From: Gayadomonas joobiniege G7
GTDB lineage: Bacteria; Pseudomonadota; Gammaproteobacteria; Enterobacterales; Alteromonadaceae
Length of the DNA stretch: 64,000 nt
Assembly (NCBI RefSeq): GCF_000300815.1
Contig: NZ_AMRX01000007.1
Location: forward strand, 496,001 to 560,000
Reading direction: 5' to 3'
This document shows positions 17,109 to 25,942 of the stretch, one piece after another; the first letter of the stretch is position 1; each line of letters begins with the position of its first letter. The notes beneath the pieces are model-generated. The model saw only the letters and a program-made list of their open reading frames with translations. It did not search any database and was not told where the DNA came from. Both the position numbers and the translations under genes were made by a program.

Positions 17109-17846
17109 ATGCCCAACATGGCCGACTCCCTAAGCAAAAAAACGCTTGCTAATAGACCCGAAAAAACAATATACGATAAAATGTGGCAATCTTTTAAGTT
17201 GGCTTCGCAAAACAATCAAATTGAGTTAGATCCTTATTTATTGCATGAAAAGCGTGACACTAGAAGAGGCATCACGGCATTAGCTTATCTGCAGCAAATA
17301 AACCCATCTTTACTAACCGAAATTAGCCGATTTCAAAACGAAATCCAGGCGCTAGAGCCCAAACAATACTATCAGCCACTTGAAGATCTACATTTAACTA
17401 TTTTTACCCTGTTATCCTGTCGAGAAAATTTTCGTTTAGAAGACCTTGATATTACGACTTTGTGTGAAGCCTTCTATGCCGCACTCGCACAATCCTCGGC
17501 AATAAAAATACAGTTTCAAGGCGTTTCGGCATCAAGCCAGTGTATAATATTGCAAGGGTTCCCCATGGATGATGCATTAGACGAACTAAGGCAAGCACTG
17601 CGCTTCCAGTTTTCACGCGCTAAGTTAACGGTGCCAGTCAGTCAGCGCTATTGGCCAGGTACGGCGCACACATCGCTGATCCGCTTCCGAGTGCCTGTGA
17701 ATGATCCGCAACACATCTATGCTTTGTGTAAAAAATATCGCGACCATCATTTTGGCACTATCGTTTTAAATGATATACAGCTGGTTTTCAATAACTGGTA
17801 TCATAGCGTCTCAAAACGGTTAGCCGGTATTGTTTTACCGACTTAA
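17109..17846 (+). CDS. 2H phosphoesterase superfamily protein (2'-5' RNA ligase-like)
   Basis: The protein (245 residues) contains the two HxS/T motifs that define the 2H superfamily: HLTIF at about residue 97 and HTSLIRF at about 189, placed symmetrically as in the bilobed fold. These enzymes hydrolyse 2',3'-cyclic phosphates or related phosphodiesters, or seal RNA ends. The N-terminal 70 residues (WQSFKLASQNNQIELDPYLL, KRDTRRGITALAYL) are an addition before the core. No signal peptide is seen. It converges on the mutarotase gene with only 7 bases between the stops. The substrate is unknown. Confidence 0.75.
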   Translation: MPNMADSLSKKTLANRPEKTIYDKMWQSFKLASQNNQIELDPYLLHEKRDTRRGITALAYLQQINPSLLTEISRFQNEIQALEPKQYYQPLEDLHLTIFTLLSCRENFRLEDLDITTLCEAFYAALAQSSAIKIQFQGVSASSQCIILQGFPMDDALDELRQALRFQFSRAKLTVPVSQRYWPGTAHTSLIRFRVPVNDPQHIYALCKKYRDHHFGTIVLNDIQLVFNNWYHSVSKRLAGIVLPT

Positions 17847-17853
17847 CCGAGCG

Positions 17854-18975
17854 CTACCAAGCAAACGCAAACACAGTGGTTTCGTCATAAATTTCTCCAG
17901 GTTGTAAAAAAGTCCGTGGTGAATTTTTAATATTTGGGCCATTAGGGTATTTAGAGGTTTCAAAACAAATCGCTTTGTATTGACCATATTGGGTACCATC
18001 TTCACGCGCCAACTTATCTGAAGTATAACGCCCTGTATACAACAAAGCGCCTGGTTCTGTTGTATATACCTGCATTGAACGGCCGCTTATAGCATGGCTG
18101 ATAGTGGCAACTTTTTTTAGTTTAGCCTCTGGGTTATCAAATACATAATAATGCTCAAATCCTGACTTTAATGTTTTAAAAGCATCTTTTAAATATTTTG
18201 CTTGCCCAAAATCAGCTGCTGTTCCGCTCACTTTCGCTAAAGTGCCATCTAAAATATTATCTGCGCCCGGTTTTAAATAGGCATTACTATCGATTTGAAC
18301 CTTATGGTCTAAAACTGTGTTTTCAAAGCCATTTAAATTAAAATAAGCATGATGAGTTAATGATAGCGGCGTCGTTTTATCAGTCGTTGCCAAATAACGA
18401 ATACGGATTTCATTTTGTTCGGTTAGCTGATATTCAACAACAACCGCTAAATTTCCTGGGTAACCTTCCTGCCCGCTTGGACTTTGAATAACAAGCTGCA
18501 ACACAGCCGCATCTTGGCTTTGATAAAAGCGCTTTAGTTGCCACATACGCTTATCTAACCCTTTAGTACCACCATGCAAATGGTGCTCACCGGCATTTTT
18601 AGACAGTTGATAAGTGTGCCCGCCCTGTTGGTAGCGTCCATCGCGTAAAAATGACGCATAGCGGCCAACCACGCCGCCAAAATAGGGGTTATTTTTGTTG
18701 TACTCATCGCTAAAATAACTATCAAATTGATCAAAACCAGCGGTAATTTCAGCGATCTTTCCGTCTTTATCCGGTACTTTTAACGAGGTCAAAGTTGCCC
18801 CGTAGTTGCTTATTTTTAGCTGCATTCCGTGGCTGTTTTGCAAATGGTATTGATATACTTGCTGTCCCTGATATTGACCGAATTGAGTTCTTTTGATGCT
18901 CATTTCAGCCTGCACCGCCACCGTATACAAGGCGCTCATCAGCAAGCTTACCTTAATCATTAAAAAAGGTTTCAT
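17854..18975 (-). CDS. galM: Aldose 1-epimerase (galactose mutarotase), exported
   Basis: This enzyme interconverts alpha and beta anomers of aldoses. Of its 373 residues the first 23 form a signal peptide (SLLMSALYTVAVQA), so it acts in the periplasm, unlike cytoplasmic E. coli GalM. Substrate-binding blocks are GGVVGRYASFLRDGRY, HHLHGGTKGLDKRMW (His), LTHHAYFNLNG (catalytic His) and ICFETSKYPNGPN (catalytic Glu). It follows the sugar ABC permease gene by 21 bases and is likely the last gene of that operon, preparing the anomer taken up by the importer. Confidence 0.93.
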   Translation of the reverse strand: MKPFLMIKVSLLMSALYTVAVQAEMSIKRTQFGQYQGQQVYQYHLQNSHGMQLKISNYGATLTSLKVPDKDGKIAEITAGFDQFDSYFSDEYNKNNPYFGGVVGRYASFLRDGRYQQGGHTYQLSKNAGEHHLHGGTKGLDKRMWQLKRFYQSQDAAVLQLVIQSPSGQEGYPGNLAVVVEYQLTEQNEIRIRYLATTDKTTPLSLTHHAYFNLNGFENTVLDHKVQIDSNAYLKPGADNILDGTLAKVSGTAADFGQAKYLKDAFKTLKSGFEHYYVFDNPEAKLKKVATISHAISGRSMQVYTTEPGALLYTGRYTSDKLAREDGTQYGQYKAICFETSKYPNGPNIKNSPRTFLQPGEIYDETTVFAFAW

Positions 18976-18996
18976 TTTTCATCTCCTTGATGGTAT

Positions 18997-19938
18997 TTAA
19001 CGTTTCGCCTGGTTAAGGCGCATCGCAATACTATAGCCAATAAAAATCAACGCCCCTTGAATCATCAATTGATCGTAAAACGGGATCCCAAGTAAGTTCA
19101 GTCCGTTGGTCAAAACAGCTAACACTGCCACCCCGAATAAGGTTTTTGTCAGCGACCCTTCGCCGCCATTCATGCTGGTACCGCCTAACACCACAGCACC
19201 AATAATAATAAGTAATAACGTATCCCCTACTCCTGGTAGCGCATTGCCTAAGTTAGCTATGCTAATAAACCCGGCAATACCGCCAAGAATCCCCGAAGCT
19301 AAATACACACTAAGCTCTAACCAGCGGGTGTTTAAACCACAATAACGAGCTGCTAGGGGATTGCTGCCTAATAAAATGATGTATCGCCCCCAACTGGTTA
19401 ATGCCACTAAAAATCCAACAATTAACAATACGGCAAAACTCACTAAAGTAATTTTAGGGATCCCCATCACCAACGCAAAACCAAAATCTATTACTGGCTC
19501 AGGCGTGCCTTGCACTGCAATGCCCTCTGATACGCTAAAAGCGATACCACGGGCAATCAGTTGGGTGCCCATGGTGGTAATGAAAGGACTCAGGCCTAAA
19601 AAGCCAATTAAAAAGCCATTTAACAGACCAAAAGCAGCACCCACCGAAACGGCCGTCAGTACCCCCAATAAAACATTGTCTGTGTGCCCCATAATAACCC
19701 CAGCCATAACTGCACTAACGCTAATAACGGTGGCGATAGAAAGATCGATGCCACCGGTTAAAAAGACCAGTGTCATGCCAACAGCCGCGATCAGAATAAC
19801 CGCGTTATTTGCTGCAATCGACTCCATGTTAATCGCATCAAAAAAATAGGGGGACAGTGTTGAAAATAAAATCATCAATACTGCCAGCATAGGCATGGCC
19901 GGATTTTGTTTTAGTTGATTACTCAGAGCCTCTTTCAA
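18997..19938 (-). CDS. Sugar ABC transporter permease (RbsC/YjfF family), second subunit
   Basis: This inner-membrane permease of 313 residues has about eight to ten hydrophobic segments. It carries the family signatures VGMTLVFLTGGIDLSIATVI in the third segment and IIGAVVLGGTSMNGGEGSLTKTLFG near the end, the loop that contacts the ATPase. It is clearly different from the permease encoded by the third-last gene of this operon, so the importer would have a heterodimeric channel as in the galactofuranose system YtfT-YjfF. It lies 10 bases after the binding-protein gene. Confidence 0.9.
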   Translation of the reverse strand: MKEALSNQLKQNPAMPMLAVLMILFSTLSPYFFDAINMESIAANNAVILIAAVGMTLVFLTGGIDLSIATVISVSAVMAGVIMGHTDNVLLGVLTAVSVGAAFGLLNGFLIGFLGLSPFITTMGTQLIARGIAFSVSEGIAVQGTPEPVIDFGFALVMGIPKITLVSFAVLLIVGFLVALTSWGRYIILLGSNPLAARYCGLNTRWLELSVYLASGILGGIAGFISIANLGNALPGVGDTLLLIIIGAVVLGGTSMNGGEGSLTKTLFGVAVLAVLTNGLNLLGIPFYDQLMIQGALIFIGYSIAMRLNQAKR

Positions 19939-19948
19939 TGGATGATCC

Positions 19949-20911
19949 TTACTGGCCAGCGCCCCAGATTTTATCTTTGTTTTTAACTATATTGCCTGAA
20001 TGATAAAAATATCCGGCAACCACATGATTTTTCTCAACTTTTTGTTTTTTGATCAGCTTTTCTGCTAGGGCTATACTTTTTTCACCGATTTGATCGAGAT
20101 TCATGACGACTATGCCATCTGCAAACCCTTTTTTAGTCGCCTGATAACCATCATTACTGCCGTTAACACCTGTGACTACAATATGTTTAGGGTGACCAAC
20201 TGGATGCGCTTTACCTAAACCAATTAAAACCGTTTCTATGCTTGGGATTTGGGTATCTGTAGCAGCAAATACCGCTTTGATTGACGGGTTCGCTTGAAAT
20301 GCGTTTTGGGTCGCGGCTAATGCCTTCGCTGAATCCCAGTCGGTTGGCACCGAGATTATTTTAGCGTTTGGCAGCGCTTGTAAAGCTTGCTGAAAACCTT
20401 TACTACGGTCAATGCCATTTTGATCATTTAGCGCACCGAGCAGTTCTAATACAAGGATCTCACCTGAATGGTCTTTTAACTGTTTAACCATATGTTGGCC
20501 CGCTAAAAAACCATCTTGCACTGAATCTGGGCCGACATACGCTTGGTACACTCTCTCATTGGGTAATTTTCTATCATAAGCGATAACAGGGATACGTGCT
20601 CGCTGCGCACGCATTAAAGCACCATTAATGGTATTTTGATCAACTGCACACACCAAAATGGCATCAACTCTTTGACTGATTAACGATTGAATCTGAGCAT
20701 TTTGAGTTTGTGCGTCACCGTCAGCAACTACTTCAATGATCTGAAAGCCGCGCTTTTTAGCAGCCGCTTTAATTGCATTATTTTCTGCAACTCGACTTTC
20801 AAACAATTGATCAACAGCTAAGCCAATCCGTATCTCTTTGGCCATCACCCATTGGCCTAAAAGCGATGCACTCAATAGCGCTAAAATAACTAGTTTTTTA
20901 AAAGCTTTCAT
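19949..20911 (-). CDS. Periplasmic sugar-binding protein of ABC importer (type I fold)
   Basis: This 320-residue protein has a signal peptide (MKAFKKLVILALLSASLLGQ, cut after about VMA) and the two-lobe PBP1 sugar-binding fold: KEIRIGLAVDQLFESRVAEN, VADGDAQTQNAQIQSLISQRVDAILV, RIPVIAYDRKLPN, GPDSVQDGFLAGQHM and GVNGSNDGYQATKKG. The D-NAQ and AYDR motifs match the xylose/ribose/galactofuranose group. I start at ATG 20911 because GAAGGA lies 7-8 bases upstream; a longer frame adds 13 residues inside the previous permease. It lies between the two permease genes, an unusual position. Confidence 0.92.
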   Translation of the reverse strand: MKAFKKLVILALLSASLLGQWVMAKEIRIGLAVDQLFESRVAENNAIKAAAKKRGFQIIEVVADGDAQTQNAQIQSLISQRVDAILVCAVDQNTINGALMRAQRARIPVIAYDRKLPNERVYQAYVGPDSVQDGFLAGQHMVKQLKDHSGEILVLELLGALNDQNGIDRSKGFQQALQALPNAKIISVPTDWDSAKALAATQNAFQANPSIKAVFAATDTQIPSIETVLIGLGKAHPVGHPKHIVVTGVNGSNDGYQATKKGFADGIVVMNLDQIGEKSIALAEKLIKKQKVEKNHVVAGYFYHSGNIVKNKDKIWGAGQ

Positions 20912-20912
20912 A

Positions 20913-21890
20913 TTAGTTTCCTTCACTAGAAGTTTTAAATTTAAGGGCATTTGGCTGATTTTTTATAACCGAAACTCGATCAACCAAAACGGCCACTATC
21001 AGGACAAAACCACGTACGATATCGTAGATATAAGGTGAGGCATTGAACAAGTTTAAACCGTTGTCTATAAGTACTAAAAAGATTGCGCCTATTACACTAC
21101 CCGCGACCGACCCTGAACCACCTGACAATTTTGTACCGCCTAAAATGACTGCGGCTATCACAGTAAATTCTAATCCTATGCCGATACCTGATTGTAAGCC
21201 TCCCACCCGGGCAATCAGGATCAGTGCGGCAACCGCAGCACACAAACCACCAATGGCATACGCCAATATATTGACTCGATTAATAGGCAAAGCCGATTCT
21301 TTTGCCGACTGAGCAGAGCAGCCAATCGCTTTACAATAAATACCAAAACGGGTTTGAGATAGTAGATAGATGCCAATAACGGTAAATACGAGCATCCACC
21401 AGACAGGTACCGGAATAGATAAAAAACTACCATTGCCCATCCAGCCAATCTCCCGCGGCACAGGAATATTTTGCGCGCTGGTTAAATGCAAAGCCATTCC
21501 CCGATAAATGGTATATGTGGCTAGCGTGGTAATTAATGGGGTTACTTTAAAGCGCACAATTAATAAGCCGTTCACTGTACCCAATAAACACCCTGATATC
21601 ACAGCGGCGGAAAAGGCCAATGCAACAGAACCCGTCGTATTTAGTGTCTGCGCAAATAAAGAAGAAACAAAAAACAAAATAGCGCCAACTGAGATATCAA
21701 TGCCTGCAAGTATTATGATAAACGTCATACCCACTGCCATTATTGCCGTTACGCTGGCTTGCACCAAAACTGATTCAAAATTTGTTAAGGTTAAAAAAGC
21801 CGGTGACACAAAACTCAAAAAAATAGACATCAATAAAGCTGCGACCGCGATCGGCAGCCATTTTTGCTTAAACAGTAACTTAAATGACAT
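20913..21890 (-). CDS. Sugar ABC transporter permease (RbsC/YtfT family), first subunit
   Basis: This inner-membrane permease of 325 residues shows RbsC-family signatures VGMTFIIILAGIDISVGAIL, NGLLIVRFKVTPLITTLATY and ILGGTKLSGGSGSVAGSVIG, the last being the cytoplasmic coupling loop. It has about nine hydrophobic segments. Its start ATG lies one base downstream of the ATPase stop, so the two subunits are translationally coupled. Its stop is one base from the binding-protein start. Confidence 0.92.
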   Translation of the reverse strand: MSFKLLFKQKWLPIAVAALLMSIFLSFVSPAFLTLTNFESVLVQASVTAIMAVGMTFIIILAGIDISVGAILFFVSSLFAQTLNTTGSVALAFSAAVISGCLLGTVNGLLIVRFKVTPLITTLATYTIYRGMALHLTSAQNIPVPREIGWMGNGSFLSIPVPVWWMLVFTVIGIYLLSQTRFGIYCKAIGCSAQSAKESALPINRVNILAYAIGGLCAAVAALILIARVGGLQSGIGIGLEFTVIAAVILGGTKLSGGSGSVAGSVIGAIFLVLIDNGLNLFNASPYIYDIVRGFVLIVAVLVDRVSVIKNQPNALKFKTSSEGN

Positions 21891-23393
21891 TTAACTTGTC
21901 TCCTTGGCATAAGCCGAGCTGGCCGCCGCAGCGATAATTTTAGTTGGGTCAAACGCATCTCGGTTAAATTCAGCAACTTGTTCACCAGTACGCATGACGA
22001 TAATGCGGTGACTTAGGTCCAATAACTCTTGTAAATCTGAAGAGACAAGAAGTACAGCAACACCAGAGGCAGCCAATGCGGCTATTTTTTTGTGGATATC
22101 CAACTTAGCGCCGATATCAACGCCTTTCGTCGGTTCATCCAGAATCAGTATCTCAGGCTGACAAGCCAACCAGCGCCCTAATAAAACTTTTTGTTGGTTT
22201 CCGCCACTTAAATGGCTGACTGCGCTGTTAATATCAGGTAGAACCACATTCATTTTATCAACCACTTGCTGCGCAGCCGCTTGCTCATTCTTAAAACCTA
22301 TCCCGCGAAACAAAGGTTGCACGAAGTTACTCAGGTTAGCAGCGGTCATGTTTTCTTTAACGCTGCGCTGAGGAAACAAACCTAAACCCCGTCTGTCTTC
22401 TGTAACATAACAAAGTTTATGTTTTAGCATAGTCGCCAAACTGGGTCGTTTGATAAATTTGCCACCTATATAAATTTCTCCTTGTGCAGGTCTTAAACCA
22501 CTAATGGCTTCAGCTAGTTCAGTGCGTCCGGCGCCCATCAACCCCCCTATGCCGATAATTTCGCCTTTTTTTAAATTTAAAGAGATTTGATTAAAGTGAC
22601 ATGACGTAAGCTGCCTCACCGCTAAACTCACTTGGTTTTGTGGTGGCGCCAGCTCAATCTGGCTTTGTGTCATTTCACGTCCAACCATTAACGCTTCTAA
22701 TTCAGATCTTGGTGTTTTTGCAAGTTCCCCTGCAGCCACCTGTTGACCATCTCTAAGCACTAAGTATTTATCAGCCATTTGATAAACTTCATCCATAAAG
22801 TGTGAAATGAATATCATAGCGACGCCCCGAGCTTTTAATTTTTGCATCACTGCAAACAATTTTTCCCGTTCGGGTTTGGTTAATGAGGTTGTGGGTTCGT
22901 CTAAAATCAGCACTTTATTGGCATGCAACAGAGCTTTGGCTATTTCGACAATTTGTTGTTTACCAGCGCCTAAATCGCCCACTAGAGCTTGTGGATCGAT
23001 TGCAACGCCTAAAAAATCTAATTCTTTTCGGGCTATTTTTTCAGCTTTTGACCAATCTATATTTAGATTGCTGCCAGGTAAATCATTAATGCAAAGGTTT
23101 TGTGCAACCGTTAAACTTTTAAATAAACTCAGCTCTTGATGCACTGCAGAGATGCCATGTAGGGCGCCATCGACCTCAGCTACCTTTTGCTGCTCGATAA
23201 GTATCTCGCCACCAGTCGGTGCCAACAAACCACACAGCATATTTTTACTCGTTGATTTGCCAGCGCCATTTTCGCCAACGAGCGCCAGAATTTCACCGGG
23301 ATAAAGGTCAAAAGTTAAGCCGCTAACAACCGTTTTGCCGTTAAAGGCTTTGTGCAGTTTATCAACAGATAACACAGGATTGGCATCATTCAC
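21891..23393 (-). CDS. Sugar ABC transporter ATP-binding protein, tandem ATPase
   Basis: The 500-residue protein carries two ABC domains, as in RbsA, MglA and YtfR. The first has Walker A GENGAGKST, signature GDLGAGKQQIVEIAKAL (the usual LSGGQ is replaced) and Walker B VLILDEPTTSLT. The second has a degenerate Walker A (GLMGAGRTEL), signature HLSGGNQQKVLLGRWL and Walker B ILILDEPTKGVDIGAK. Asymmetric sites are normal for this family. It is the first gene of a five-gene unit (ATPase, permease, binding protein, permease, galM) for uptake of a monosaccharide, perhaps galactose or galactofuranose. The substrate is inferred only from context. Confidence 0.93.
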   Translation of the reverse strand: MNDANPVLSVDKLHKAFNGKTVVSGLTFDLYPGEILALVGENGAGKSTSKNMLCGLLAPTGGEILIEQQKVAEVDGALHGISAVHQELSLFKSLTVAQNLCINDLPGSNLNIDWSKAEKIARKELDFLGVAIDPQALVGDLGAGKQQIVEIAKALLHANKVLILDEPTTSLTKPEREKLFAVMQKLKARGVAMIFISHFMDEVYQMADKYLVLRDGQQVAAGELAKTPRSELEALMVGREMTQSQIELAPPQNQVSLAVRQLTSCHFNQISLNLKKGEIIGIGGLMGAGRTELAEAISGLRPAQGEIYIGGKFIKRPSLATMLKHKLCYVTEDRRGLGLFPQRSVKENMTAANLSNFVQPLFRGIGFKNEQAAAQQVVDKMNVVLPDINSAVSHLSGGNQQKVLLGRWLACQPEILILDEPTKGVDIGAKLDIHKKIAALAASGVAVLLVSSDLQELLDLSHRIIVMRTGEQVAEFNRDAFDPTKIIAAAASSAYAKETS

Positions 23394-23525
23394 TGATAGT
23401 TTACCTTTTGCAGTTATAAAACAATCAATGATAATTATGACAAAACAACCTAAATCTTTAAACTATTATTTGTTTTTTGTTTACAATTTTATTTTCAAAT
23501 AACAAATTCCTACAGCTGTTAAGTT

Positions 23526-24452
23526 TTAGTTTGCCAATAAGCGACTTATCCGTTGAGTCATTTTTTTTATTGCTGGATTAAGTTTGATAAGGGGTAAACC
23601 GTCTTTAATTCCCGGTCTCGTGTGACCAATATGAGTGAGCCAAGTCGCTTTAATTAAGTGTTGTTTTTTATTAATCAGCGCTGCGATTTTTTCACCGTTT
23701 GCATAGTTTTCCAGCGCTTTATCAAAACGCTCGTCATTTTGCCACTCGTTTATTTGCCATGCGTCAAATAAGGCTTTTGCAATCACCCAATGGCCATAGT
23801 CAGTTGGATGTACGCCGTCAGCTGCTAAATAAAAAGAAACATCTTGCTGTCGTTTTTGCCATAAATGGTGTTTACTTGTTTGATAAACATCAATAACAGG
23901 CCAGTCGTCTGTATAGTATTTGCTCATTAACCAAGCTGCGTAAATATCCTGTACATTGGCATATGCAGCATTTTTCCTAACGTCATAGACTGGCGCTGTG
24001 ATGAATATAAAAGGGATACTATGTTGTTCTGTTTGTTCTGCTAACCACTGCATGCCCCTTTTGTACGCGCTGAAACGTGTTTCATCAAACGCTTGGTATA
24101 TGCCGTCATTAATCCCGTAACAAATCACAACTAGGTCTGGTTTTAACTGTTGTAAAATTTTCTGATAGCGGGTTTTAACATCTGGGCGTGCAAAACGTCC
24201 ATTGGCATGACCCACCTCAGATAAACCAGACGCAGTTTCACTGGGTAAAGCCAAGTTATAAAACTGATATTGCTGCTTGTTTTTTAAAGTCAATAATGTT
24301 TCAAAATAAGTTAAAAATTGACCTGCATAGGTAATACTATCGCCAATAAACAATACTTTTTGCTCTGGTGTGATTTTCGGCAACGGCTTCGCCGAGAGTA
24401 CAGGCGCTAAAAACAGCAAAATCAATGCCCCCCGGCTAAACGCAGCTAACAT
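23526..24452 (-). CDS. Secreted SGNH/GDSL-family hydrolase (probable carbohydrate esterase)
   Basis: This 308-residue protein has a signal peptide (LILLFLAPVLSA) and the SGNH catalytic blocks. Block I is LFIGDSITYAGQF (nucleophile Ser), block II has Gly in SEVGHANGRFARPD, block III is VVICYGINDG (Asn), and block V is DGVHPTDYGHW (Asp and His). Such enzymes remove acetyl or other acyl groups from sugars or lipids. Its start ATG abuts the stop of the glutaredoxin gene with no gap. Its neighbour downstream is the sugar ABC importer, so a role in de-esterifying an imported sugar is plausible but inferred. Confidence 0.82.
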   Translation of the reverse strand: MLAAFSRGALILLFLAPVLSAKPLPKITPEQKVLFIGDSITYAGQFLTYFETLLTLKNKQQYQFYNLALPSETASGLSEVGHANGRFARPDVKTRYQKILQQLKPDLVVICYGINDGIYQAFDETRFSAYKRGMQWLAEQTEQHSIPFIFITAPVYDVRKNAAYANVQDIYAAWLMSKYYTDDWPVIDVYQTSKHHLWQKRQQDVSFYLAADGVHPTDYGHWVIAKALFDAWQINEWQNDERFDKALENYANGEKIAALINKKQHLIKATWLTHIGHTRPGIKDGLPLIKLNPAIKKMTQRISRLLAN

Positions 24453-25103
24453 TTACACAGCCACTGAATGAAATAATTTTATTTTACAAAGCTTTGCCAC
24501 TTGCTCTGTATAGTTTGTTAAATGTGCTGGAAACTCGAGTCCTTTTACCACTGTTAGGTTACGTAAAATAGGAAATAATAAGATATCATCATAATTTAGC
24601 TGATCGGCTCTTTTACTTGGTGGCTCAACAAAGTCTAACTGAGCTAAATAGCTTTGCATTGCTTCAATTCGAGTTTCACTCTGTGCTAATGCTTCATCAA
24701 AACTAACACCAAGCATTTTGCTTTTTTTATTTTCAAAATAATCTTTTGCGGCTTGATGAGGAAATTCAGGTAATTTAATTTTAAGCCAGCGCGGCATAAC
24801 TAATAAATTATTAGTGTTAGTGACACGTAGTAGCCAATCATTAATGGCCTCTTGATGGTTACCAGGTTTCAATTTTATATTACCATCACTTAGGTCGAGA
24901 TAATCAACCACATCTAGGCTTTCAGCCATGTAACCGCCGTCAAGTTTTTGCAAAATAGGTACCATATTAGCACCAACTTTACTGATCCGAGCTTCTACAT
25001 CTTGATTTTGTAAAAACTCAACATCAATGGGCAAATTTTTGTACCCTGCAACCATCATAGCGCGAATACAAAATGGGCAGTGTTCAAATACAAATAGTTT
25101 CAT
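24453..25103 (-). CDS. grxB: Glutaredoxin 2
   Basis: This protein is a monothiol/dithiol glutathione-dependent reductant with a GST-like fold. The 216-residue sequence begins MKLFVFEHCPFC (active site C9-P-F-C12), followed by the Grx2 blocks VGANMVPILQKLDGGYMAESLDVVDYLD and the C-terminal helical domain, with LFPILRNLTVVKGLEFPAHL close to E. coli GrxB. It supplies electrons for disulfide and glutathionyl-protein reduction in the cytoplasm. It lies nine bases after the YeeE/YedE pair, suggesting a shared thiol/sulfur role, and abuts the SGNH gene. Confidence 0.92.
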   Translation of the reverse strand: MKLFVFEHCPFCIRAMMVAGYKNLPIDVEFLQNQDVEARISKVGANMVPILQKLDGGYMAESLDVVDYLDLSDGNIKLKPGNHQEAINDWLLRVTNTNNLLVMPRWLKIKLPEFPHQAAKDYFENKKSKMLGVSFDEALAQSETRIEAMQSYLAQLDFVEPPSKRADQLNYDDILLFPILRNLTVVKGLEFPAHLTNYTEQVAKLCKIKLFHSVAV

Positions 25104-25112
25104 TTTAATTTT

Positions 25113-25529
25113 TTAACCTTTAATTTTTTTGCCAACGGCCATGCCAATCAACATAGCAACCAAAAAATAAGCAAGTTCACTAGATAAAAATCCAATCGAT
25201 GCTATTGCAGGGCCTGGACATAAACCTGACACCCCCCAACCAATACCAAAAGCTATAGCGCCAATGATAAGTTTACGATCGATTGATTGATTGTCCGGTA
25301 AATAAAACTGTTTTGTTAAAATCGGTTTGTCTCTTTTTTTGGCCAAATACCAAGCAAACCCACTAACTATCAGAGCGCCTCCCATCACAAATATTAAACT
25401 AGCATCCCACTGCCCACCAATATCTAAAAAGTTTTTCACTTTTTGCGGGTTTGTCATCTGCGAAATGGACAAACCTATACCAAAGATAATGCCAGCAAAT
25501 AACGCTAAAAAGCTTTTTTTAGAAAACAT
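25113..25529 (-). CDS. YeeE/YedE-family sulfur-transport half-protein B
   Basis: This 138-residue integral membrane protein has about four hydrophobic segments and the family Cys motif GVSGLCPGPAIASIGF near residue 110. The related full-length YeeE (TsuA) carries thiosulfate through the membrane via conserved cysteines. In this organism the function appears divided between two adjacent half-length genes, this one and the next upstream gene. The two are separated by 2 bases and form a unit with the upstream rhodanese. Confidence 0.85.
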   Translation of the reverse strand: MFSKKSFLALFAGIIFGIGLSISQMTNPQKVKNFLDIGGQWDASLIFVMGGALIVSGFAWYLAKKRDKPILTKQFYLPDNQSIDRKLIIGAIAFGIGWGVSGLCPGPAIASIGFLSSELAYFLVAMLIGMAVGKKIKG

Positions 25530-25531
25530 CT

Positions 25532-25942
25532 TTACCCTCTAAAAAGCGCTACCGTTATCATTGCAGTTAAAATAAACACTAGGGTTGCAACAATTGATCG
25601 ACGCGAAAGGCGAGATAAACCACAAACCCCATGGCCACTTGTGCAACCGCTCCCATAAACTGTACCAAAACCAACTAAAAAGCCCGCTATGATCAGCATA
25701 TAAGGCGAGCCTGGCGGTATTTGTGGTGTTTTAACACCGAACAAAGCTGCGATAATGGGCCCAATAATCAAACCGACGATAAAGTATAAACGCCAGCTTA
25801 AATCAGGGCCTGGATTTTGCCATAGCCGACTTACGATACCTGAAATACCAGCAATACGCCCAATACCGATTAATAAGAGTAATGCCGACAAACCAATTAG
25901 TGATCCACCTAAGATGGCACTATAGGGGGTAAAATCAGTCAT
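25532..25942 (-). CDS. YeeE/YedE-family sulfur-transport half-protein A
   Basis: This membrane protein of 136 residues has four hydrophobic segments and the conserved Cys-rich motif GSGCTSGHGVCGLSRLSRRS (about 90-110), typical of the first half of YeeE/YedE transporters. I start at ATG 25942 (MTDFTPYSAIL), which overlaps the rhodanese 3' end, as is common in translationally coupled units; the longer frame would run into the rhodanese gene. With the adjacent second half-protein it probably imports thiosulfate or another reduced sulfur compound. Confidence 0.85.
   Translation of the reverse strand: MTDFTPYSAILGGSLIGLSALLLLIGIGRIAGISGIVSRLWQNPGPDLSWRLYFIVGLIIGPIIAALFGVKTPQIPPGSPYMLIIAGFLVGFGTVYGSGCTSGHGVCGLSRLSRRSIVATLVFILTAMITVALFRG

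Noticed and set aside
19361-19849. Plus-strand open frame antisense to the sugar permease
   Set aside because: Low-complexity translation rich in Ile, Thr, Pro and Lys, a typical reverse-complement shadow of a hydrophobic membrane protein gene.
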